Shown here piece after piece: positions 56,801-64,000 of a stretch of DNA of 64,000 nt. Position 1 is the stretch's first letter, and every line of letters begins with the position of its first letter. The position numbers and the translations under genes were made by a program. The stretch covers positions 186,001 through 250,000 of the forward strand of contig JABYQU010000040.1 of NCBI GenBank assembly GCA_022264855.1, in the 5' to 3' direction. The notes below the pieces were generated by a model. That model had not been told where the DNA came from. It ran no database searches and worked only from the letters and a program-made list of their open reading frames with translations. This DNA is from Lenzites betulinus (Eukaryota; Basidiomycota; Agaricomycetes; Polyporales; Polyporaceae).

Positions 56801-57130
56801 AGACGATGCGAAAAGGCCGAAGGGTGCGAAAGATGTTCGCAGGACGAAGGATGAAAAAGTGGTCAGTTTCACCCGCGAAACTACTGCTTGATGACTTTGA
56901 CTTATGCGCATGTCGTTGATCAGGACAAGAAGCTGCAACGGCGAGGCGTTAAGAGCGAGGATGCGGACGATCTACCAGCGAAGAAGAAGCGCCGGGTGTC
57001 AGACGCTCCCAAGGCCTCTGTTGCCGTGTCGTCCCCAGAGAAGGCGGATGACCAGGGAAGTAACAAGGTCGGTTCGCTAATCGGTCGAAAACGCAAGGAG
57101 CGAAAGATAAAGAAGGCACGCGGAAAGTAG
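53842..57130 (+). CDS. NOP4: nucleolar RNA-binding protein NOP4 (RBM28 family)
   Basis: Multi-RRM protein needed for 27S pre-rRNA processing and 60S subunit assembly in the nucleolus. The start MSALGKRKDRDPQDEGS is followed by RRM1 (SALFVSNLPYTATSTDLKTL; RNP1-like SKGVGYVSFAIREDA). RRM2 follows (IRTIVIAGLPEGVDSKTL), then RRM3 (SRLIVRNLPWNITEQDLRAI; RAKGFAFVWFLSRKDAEKAM). A Lys-rich then strongly acidic linker (SDGSDSSDEYEEDSGSEDE) leads to RRM4 (GTTLFVRNVPYEATEDEM; SRGTGFVCFWNKEDADKAV) and a partial fifth RRM (RLSVRQLPLFVTERMLKRLA; SRGYGFVEMATHADAL). The basic end RKRKERKIKKARGK is a nucleolar signal. Introns fall after the codons for SEKHHG and AGSK, inside RRM2, after MRTL, after GNAV, after LREG and before DQDKKLQRRGV. 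The order of domains matches NOP4. Confidence 0.94.
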
Positions 57131-57339
57131 GCTCGACCTAATAATTCCACTTAAGCATTATGGTAGTCTACGCGTACTACTCTGGCCAATGCTATCCGCT
57201 ACTAGTCGTTCATAATGAACGTGATATGCTATTCACTCGCTTGCAAGGGCGTATGTGGGCCTATTAAAGGATGATGGTTGGTACAATGTACCCCAATACC
57301 CGATGAGTTAGCCCGACCAAAGGCGTACGATTGATGTAT

Positions 57340-59336
57340 TCACTTCTCCCGTTCAGCAGCTTGTGGAATATGCGGCTCCTTCCACTGCGTCATCTCCTCC
57401 GCACAGGCCTGTTTGAACCTGTTCAGTATTGCTGACGAGATACCGTACGTGCAATTCTGCCAGGCGCAATATCCATCGGGTCAGCTAACGTTTGACGCTG
57501 GGGCACAAGGGAAGAACGGAAACAGACACGCACCCTGTCTGAGAGCGGATCGAGGACGACAATATTGCCGACGTCGCGTGAATCCATGTGAAGATGGCCC
57601 CACTCACGGGGGGCTTCCGCTGGTCGGTCGACGAAGCCTCCTTCGCGTATGCTGACGATGGACTTCTCGTGATCGAACTCTTGCGCCCAGAACCTGCGTG
57701 TCCAGCAGGTCCCAAATAGACCCGACAGCTCGTTAGCGTCGCCGACGACTGGAAGGTCGATCCCTCGGGCAATGCCCAGACGCACCTTAGCCACCGGTAG
57801 AACGTCGGCGGTCGTAGATATGGGGGACGCGCCCAATCCTTGCACGCACCAAAGCTAAACTCGACTTTACGATTCCAGCCGAGGCGTTGTTCCCAGAAGT
57901 GAGACTCGAGGATAACATCCGGGTCGGCCTGAAGGTTAGGCAGGTGGCCTATATCCTGGTGCACAGAATGAAGCGAAGATGGTAGGGCTGGGTTCAGAGG
58001 CCCAACTGCGTCCTACATGGCTATGCATGCGCACCTGCATCCATGCAATTGTCATCAACGTGATGGCGTAGCTACTGAAGGATCGAGGCAGCTTATGCGC
58101 TGACGGGTTGTTCAAGCCGACAGACCTGACCCAGACCTTGACCGAGCGCAGAAAGCGTGCGAGATGGGGTACGCGTAGGCAGTATTGTCGAAGGAGAGCG
58201 GTATTGTAAACACCTAGACGGTTGTTGACATTCGCGTCGCAGGACATGCCTGTTGCCGGATCCGTGAACTTCACTAAGCAGCAAAATCGAGGTCAGAGGT
58301 TCCATGTCCGGCGTAGTTTCTTAGGACCTTACCAAGTGGTACTGCTGCATTGGGAATGAAGGAGATGTCCATGTAACCCGCACGCCTGAGACACTGCGCT
58401 ATTCGCCTGTGAGAGCAGATCTGAGCACATATCGGAGTGGTCTCAATGCCTCTTCATTACCTGACGTTATATATAGCTATAGAGAGTGTAAGTTTACGAC
58501 CTAAGAGATGTTCTATCAAGACATACGAGGTAATGGCCTGGTGTCGTCCGGGCTAATCCCATATGGCCGTTCATTGTCCTATAATTGAACGGGTATTTAG
58601 TACGGACAACTGCACATGATCTGTAGTCACTTACGAATATCACGACGTCGATATCGCTTGCGTTGCTGCTTGCACCATAGCAGGTGCTGCCAAAAGGCTG
58701 CACGCTGTACATGTTCCCAAACGTATCGTTGATCAGAGCCCCAAATCTTTTCAGCGTGGCGTCCCGTTGACTTCGTTTCTCCTTCGCAGCGTTCCACGTG
58801 GCCTCGTTTATCTATCCATGGCATAAGCGGTGATTTGGTATGAGGGGAAGGGGCGTACGGATTTGACGATCGAGGTCCGCAGTTCCTTCTGGGACGACTC
58901 GACTGGCCTCTGAGGGGTGGTATCCTCAGAGGTAGTGCGTCTCCCTTGAATGGTGTCTTGGAATAGCTAGTCTACTATGTAAGTAGCAAACTATCAAATT
59001 TTGGTGGAACTCACACGTTTGCTTCTCTCGATGAAGTTGGAACGGGTGGAATGGTAAACGGCCCGGGGTCGATAATAGTGTGCTACTGATGTTGCCGACA
59101 TCGCGTTTGGGTTGAAGGCGTGCGCATCAGGCCTTTCGTTGTTATTCCGGCCGCTACGTGTACGAGGGTTTTGTGAGGGTCCAGGAGTAGCGGTGCCTTC
59201 CTGTCGTACTTGCTTTAGCCAGGATACCAGGGATATTCATGGGTGAACGCACCGAAGAAGGGTGTGTTGCTGCTTGTGTTATACGCCGCTGTATGTGAGC
59301 CAAGTTCGCTTTCCGGACACGATTGACGCGGTACAT
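57340..59336 (-). CDS. Cid1-like non-canonical poly(A) polymerase / terminal uridylyltransferase
   Basis: Adds A or U residues to RNA 3' ends; fungal relatives act in RNA surveillance and mRNA decay. The nucleotidyltransferase signature is GSTCYGASSNASDIDVVIF (G-S and the D-x-D metal ligands), preceded by GALINDTFGNMYSVQPF. The third acidic ligand lies in MSCDANVNNRLGVYNTALLR, a block typical of the Cid1 group. The PAP-associated half contains SVKVWVRSVGLNNPSAHKLP, RSFSSYAITLMTIAWMQ, DIGHLPNLQADPDVI and the late block WAQEFDHEKSIVSIREGGFV. The end is QACAEEMTQWKEPHIPQAAE plus REK. The first exon is uncertain: sequence stays open and low-complexity upstream of the Met at 59,101, and an in-phase exon beginning MYRVNRVRKANL at 59,336 fits. 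Head to head with eIF3L. Whether A or U is preferred cannot be told. Confidence 0.85.
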
Positions 59337-59809
59337 TGCGATCCACCGAAAGAGGCGGACAAGACGAGCCTTCGCGAGGACGAAGTAGTAACAGTGAACA
59401 GATAGCCCGGTTTGGGGATGAGGCGCACTGGGCTCTGATGATTAGAGGATTGCACTGAACGCAAGTAGTCTGCACGAGTATTTCAGTCGGAAGCAAGCAA
59501 TGCCATGTCCGCGGACGAGGCTCCAGTCAACGGTGTTTCGAGTCGGTCAGTATCAGGTTATAATTCCGGCGTACTTGCTGGTGGATTTACGTTTAGGCGC
59601 TTACCGCACTGCCCATATCAGGAAGGACTTACCGCATGTGGAAGGATCTGGTGCTCGTTCCGAGAGACTGGTATGCAGCCGTCTGAATTTTTGTAGAGCT
59701 GAGCCGCATCTTGCATCTCTGCTGCCTGACCTCTGTTACCACTGCTCATTCGATCAATATCGTGCTCCGTCCATCTTGATAGCAAACACTCGGTCTACTT
59801 GTCTCCACC
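59337..59809. promoter_or_regulatory. divergent promoter region of the Cid1-like gene and eIF3L
   Basis: The 473 bp separate the two predicted start codons. Two good splice donors on the minus strand (GCGGTAAGTCC near 59,635 and GCGGTAAGCGC near 59,606) suggest that the Cid1-like transcript may have an upstream exon here. A 63-codon plus-strand frame from 59,505 is not supported by family features. Confidence 0.45.
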
Positions 59810-62217
59810 ATGGCGCAGCAACGAAAAGTCTGGGAAGCCGATCTGGAGGAGGACTTCCAGGACGTCGACGTTAATCTCGCTATAGGCACCTATGGTCAAA
59901 GTGACCAGTATGACGATGGTGTGCATCCTGCGGAGATTTTAGCGAGACCGAGGGATGAACATTGTTTTTGCTAGCGCAGCCAAGGATAGATGAGGCTACC
60001 CTGCTTGCGATGCAACAGAAGATGGTACAGCAAGCGGCATTTGCCCAAATACCTGACGTCGTGAAACGAGTACGTCTATATAGTTGTGATAGGCCGCTCG
60101 GGGTTACCGATACACCTTCAGTTCATTGCCCATTTCCACCAAGCGGTTCTTGACAACAACTTGGCTGAAATCACGGTTGCCTACGAGAGCGGCTGGAACC
60201 GTTTGACGGAGAAGTATTATGCTAAAACAGAATGGCCTGAGGCGGAAGTTATTGCGCCCCTTGTCGACGACGGCGAGTGGCTCTCTTCCCTCAGACCTCC
60301 GTCAAATCTTTACATGTGTTGTCTTTCCAGATCAGACTTTCCTCATCCTCTACCGTGAACTCTATTATCGTCACGTTTATTCGCGACTCAGCCCAGACAT
60401 CGACGACCGGTTCCACTCCTTCGAAAACAGCTGCGAGCTGTTCAACTACCTACTCAGTATGTCTCAGTTGTCGTCGCAGCTGGCGCGCGTTCACCGATTG
60501 TTGAACAGACTCTGAGGGACCGGTCGCTCTGGAACTGCCCGAGCAATGGCTCTGGGATATCATCGATGAATTTATCTACCAGTTCCAATCGTTCTGCGTA
60601 TGGCGCTCAAAGGTCAAATCAAAAACTGAAGAAGAGTTGTCTCTGCTCGCAGATGGAAGTCAAGTGAGCCTCTGAGCTAGTCTCAGTCATGCCAGTGCTA
60701 ACTGTAATCCTGCGACCTAGGTTTGGAGCTCGTACAGTGTTTTGAACGTGCTCTACTCCCTCATCCAAAAGTCCAAAATAAACGAGCACCTTGTAGCTCT
60801 GCAGCAGGGCAAGAGCGCTGAGGAAATTGTGTATGTGTTATATCTCTACCTCGTCACACTTGTGATTTACCATAAAAAATAGGGAGATCGTGGGCGAGTA
60901 TGGCACGCGACCGCTCTACAAGCTGCTCGGCTACTTCTCTGTTATTGGTCTCCTGCGCGTACACAGCCTGTTAGGCGATTTCACACTCGCGCTCAAGGTA
61001 ATGGAAAACGTAGAGCTTAACCAGAAGGTACGAAACATTGCCAAATCACCTACACGCATGTCTCAATTTCACGTAGTCGCCATTCACCCGGGTTACCGCT
61101 TGCCATGTGACAACATACTACTATGTTGGCTTCTGCTACATCATGCTAAGGAGATACCCGGACGCCATCCGTTCCTTTGTCTCCATCCTCAACTTCATTC
61201 TCCGGATGCGTCAATATCACACGAGGAGTTACCAGTATGACCAGGCATGTCCCAACCGCTGACGGCGCTCCCATAAAAGCTAATACGTCTACCCTTAGAT
61301 CAACAAGACCGCGGATCGCATGTATGCGCTATTCGCCATCTGCAACGCACTTTCGCCTACACGTGTAGATGACAACATCTCCAACATCGTGAAGGAGCGA
61401 TACGGCGAGCAGTTCACGAAGATGTCCAGGGGGTGAGTGGGGTGTTGAGCTCCCCTGTTGCCTGCAGAAGGGCGCCCATGTTGATGATGTGTTCGCGCCG
61501 TTGCAGAGAGGAGGGCATCCCCGCGTTCGAGGAGCTCTTCCTGTACGCATGCCCCAAGTTCATCGCCGCGAACCCACCGCCGTACGACGATGCAGAGCTG
61601 CTGCAGGCATACGTCGTCGAACCCCCCGTCGAGCCCGCTCAACGGCACCTGCAGCTCTTCATCTCGGAGGTGCGCGCCCAGGCGCCCGTGTCGACGCTCC
61701 GCAGCTTCCTGAAGCTGTACACGAGCCTCGACGCGGCGAAGCTCGCGAACTTCCTGGACACGGACGAGGAGGATATGGTCCAGCAGCTGATGGTCATGAA
61801 GCAGGCGAGCCGCAGTGTGAGCCGCGCCGATAACGAGAAGGGCCTCCTCGACGGTCAGACGATATCCACGAGCGACCTCGACTTTGTCATCAACGACGTA
61901 TGTACCCATCCCCTTCTCTTCGCTAGTGTCGTGCGTACTAAACGCTGTCGTATCTTTTGCAGAACATGGTCCACATCGCAGAGGCCACCGTCGGTCGACG
62001 GTACGCGGGCTGGTTCATCCGCAACACCGAGCACGCGCAACGTGTCCTCGACACCCTCCGCAACGCGCCCCTTCCCATCCCGCCCAAGGTTGCGCCCGCC
62101 GCCGCTGCTGCCACGGCGGAGGTCAACGGCAAGGCCGCGGACGCGCCGCAGCCCGCCCCCGCCCAAGCGCGGACAGGTGGCCAGAAGGTTGCCTGGGGGA
62201 GTGTGAAGGCCGCGTAA
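59810..62217 (+). CDS. EIF3L: translation initiation factor eIF3 subunit L
   Basis: PCI-domain subunit of the eIF3 complex that organises the 43S pre-initiation complex. It starts [20 protein letters not shown]. Later blocks include [140 protein letters not shown], and [20 protein letters not shown]. The PCI region runs from [20 protein letters not shown] through [20 protein letters not shown] to [20 protein letters not shown]. The tail is Ala/Pro-rich and ends [10 protein letters not shown]. One intron (60,273-60,330) appears to use a GC donor (GCGAGT), since only that boundary joins the codons of VDD to DQTFLILY in frame. Identity is certain. Confidence 0.97.
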
Positions 62218-62533
62218 GAGGCCACCAGGGCGGGCGGTAGAGTCGTGTCTTGTGTCTTGTGTTGTCGCTGCTAGAGTATACGCTGTGTGTGTATCTTAGC
62301 GCTGTGCAGTTACTGTATGATGGTACCGTTTGCCTGCTGTAAACTTGAGGTGGAATCCGCCGCCCTCCCCTTTAGAAGAAAGATAAACAGGTATATTTGA
62401 AAGATGCCACTACACTCTAATAGAACGAGTACAGATACAACGTATACATTCGTAAGAAGTCTCATTTTGATGCGTGCCAATCCGTAAGAACGTGAAGCAT
62501 AGCAAGTCGAGATGGTTTTAGTAGTATCTTTGA
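62218..62533. other. convergent 3' region between eIF3L and the urea transporter
   Basis: The 316 bp between the two stop codons contain only untranslated sequence as far as I can see. Confidence 0.5.
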
Positions 62534-64000
62534 TCACGCACTGGTGTGCGTGGGGCGTTCGACGAACTTCCCGCCACCGCGCGTGAAGATGTCCTGCATG
62601 CAGAGACGAAGTCGTCAGTGAACTGCCGATGAGACCAGACTGACGGCGGACGAACGCACCTTGACGACACCCCCGCTGATCGTCCTCAGCGCCACGCGGC
62701 TCTCCCAGAGGGGGTACACAACGACGGCGATCGCAGAGCAGAACGCCCAGATCATGCCGATGACGACCCACGCGGTAAGTCCGCCCACGCCGTACACCGT
62801 CTGCGCGAAGAACAGCGGGAGCGGTATGATGATGAGCATCACCAAGGTCTGCGTCCCCATACAAATCCGCTGTCAGCGTCGGTCATGTAGGCAGAGAGCA
62901 GGCGGGACGTACGAGGATGACGGACGCCCAGGCGGCGAGCCTGAACGACTTCTGGAGCGCGACGGGGTCGAGCTCGCGCTCCTCCTCCTGTGCGGCGGCC
63001 ACGGCGGACAGCGACGTGACGGGCTTGAGGCTCACGTCTGCGGGCGCCTCCTTTTTCTCGCTCGCGCGGTCGTCGAGGGACGCGGCGGCAGTCTTCTCCC
63101 CAGAGAAAATCACAGTAGGGCGGTTAATCGCACGCGTGGCTTCGAAGTCGAAGTTGTCGGGCCACTGGTGATGAGGGGATGAGCTGTTAGCGGGAAGACT
63201 AGGGTCGCGTGAAGGGGCAAAAACTGACGATGAGAGAGGTCACGACGGTGATGATCCCACCGACGCCGATTGAAGCGAGGTTACCTGAGAGCATCTCCAG
63301 GTCTCCCCCAGTAGTCTGCCAATATTGATATCTCGTCAGCCAGCACGTATGGCTAGAATGACAGCAGTCACGTACGACAACAGTAAGCTCCCCGCCGTTG
63401 AGCGCAGAGGTGGTGACGAGCCACGTAATGACACCACAGCAGAAGCCCACGATCGCACCGCAGATTGAACCCCACTTGTTCGCCTTGCTCCATGTGATGC
63501 ACATCGCGATCGGCACGACCGCCGACCCGAGCGCGACGCCCATGAATTCCTGTGCATGTGTGAGCGATCGCACGCAGTGAGACGCGGGATACATAAACGT
63601 ACATAGAGCCATCCCATGGAGATGCCGATGTAAAAGAAGATGAGGCCGAGGATGCCCATGACGACAGCGAAGAACGCGACCATCGCGTGCGAGACTTTCA
63701 GGATCTGCGCCTCCGTCGCCTGCGGATTGAAGTATTTCTACGTTGAAGCACATACATACGTCAGCCACATTTGAGTGAGCTCTTTAAGCACATTGACGCA
63801 CCTTGTAAACATCGTACGTCATGATAGAGGACACTGCGATGAGCTCTGCGGAAGTCGCAGACGTGACGGCCAAAAAGAGAACGATGAGCAGTGCGGCGGC
63901 ACCAGACTTGCCCAGCAGTGCAGCAGCCGCAGCAGACGCAGGCAGCCCAGCAGAGACATCGGCGGCGGAAAGCGTGCGCATAGCAGGGTCGTTACGGAGC
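62534..64000 (-). CDS. DUR3: DUR3-type urea/polyamine transporter (sodium:solute symporter family), 3' part
   Basis: Plasma-membrane proton-coupled urea uptake carrier; the N-terminal part lies beyond the window. From the edge the protein reads [167 protein letters not shown], then [15 protein letters not shown] charged loop ([20 protein letters not shown]) precedes the last membrane segments ([40 protein letters not shown]). The end is [14 protein letters not shown]. The [12 protein letters not shown] and [12 protein letters not shown] blocks are diagnostic of DUR3. About eight introns interrupt this part. Such genes are usually under nitrogen control; I did not find a decisive promoter element because the promoter is outside. 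Confidence 0.92.

Overview
The window is nuclear DNA from a filamentous basidiomycete, most likely an Agaricomycete and possibly a polypore. The evidence is a dense set of genes cut by many introns, mostly 50-75 nt long with GT..AG ends and CTGAC/CTAAC-like branch sites. It also includes gene families typical of mushroom-forming fungi: a DUF6534-type membrane protein, RING-coiled-coil-Ser/Pro proteins, F-box/LRR-like proteins and a signal-less pepsin-like protein. I see no sign of bacterial, viral or organellar origin, and no intact transposon, tRNA or rRNA gene. Exon structures were worked out by hand from reading frame, splice phase and family motifs. Internal boundaries are predictions, but several models close exactly in frame.

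Layout. 0.8-2.2 kb: Mo25/Hym1 (+). 2.2-7.1 kb: no recognisable gene. 7.1-9.2 kb: first RING protein (+). 10.8-12.5 kb: Sec61-beta (-) and a longin R-SNARE (+) head to head. 12.9-16.0 kb: second RING protein (+). 16.4-18.7 kb: PlsC-type acyltransferase (-). 19.1-21.9 kb: ribosomal protein uS11/S14 (-) and an F-box-like protein (+) head to head. 22.2-24.4 kb: pepsin-like protein (-). 24.4-25.5 kb: Gln/Pro-rich orphan (-). 27.7-30.3 kb: synaptobrevin (-), then a stand-alone cyanase-type HTH protein (+). 30.9-34.3 kb: acidic-tailed F-box-like protein (-) and GLE1 (+) head to head. 34.9-39.2 kb: large CAMK-like kinase (+). 40.1-44.1 kb: a single-exon orphan and a DUF6534 membrane protein (+). 47.3-48.7 kb: third RING protein (-). 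48.7-53.8 kb: mostly empty, with one tentative gene (-). 53.8-57.1 kb: NOP4 (+). 57.3-59.3 kb: Cid1-like nucleotidyltransferase (-). 59.8-62.2 kb: eIF3 subunit L (+). 62.5 kb to the end: DUR3-type urea transporter (-, runs off the window).

There are no operons. Recurrent logic is visible in RNA and protein production (uS11, eIF3L, NOP4, GLE1, Cid1-like) and in secretion and membrane traffic (Sec61-beta, two R-SNAREs, acyltransferase). Several gene pairs share short divergent promoters. The most unusual features are structural: microexons (8 and 16 nt in synaptobrevin, 13 nt in the first active-site motif of the pepsin-like gene, a candidate of 4 nt in RING gene 1), start codons split from or immediately followed by introns, two GC-AG introns, and a 72-residue protein consisting only of the cyanase N-terminal helical domain.
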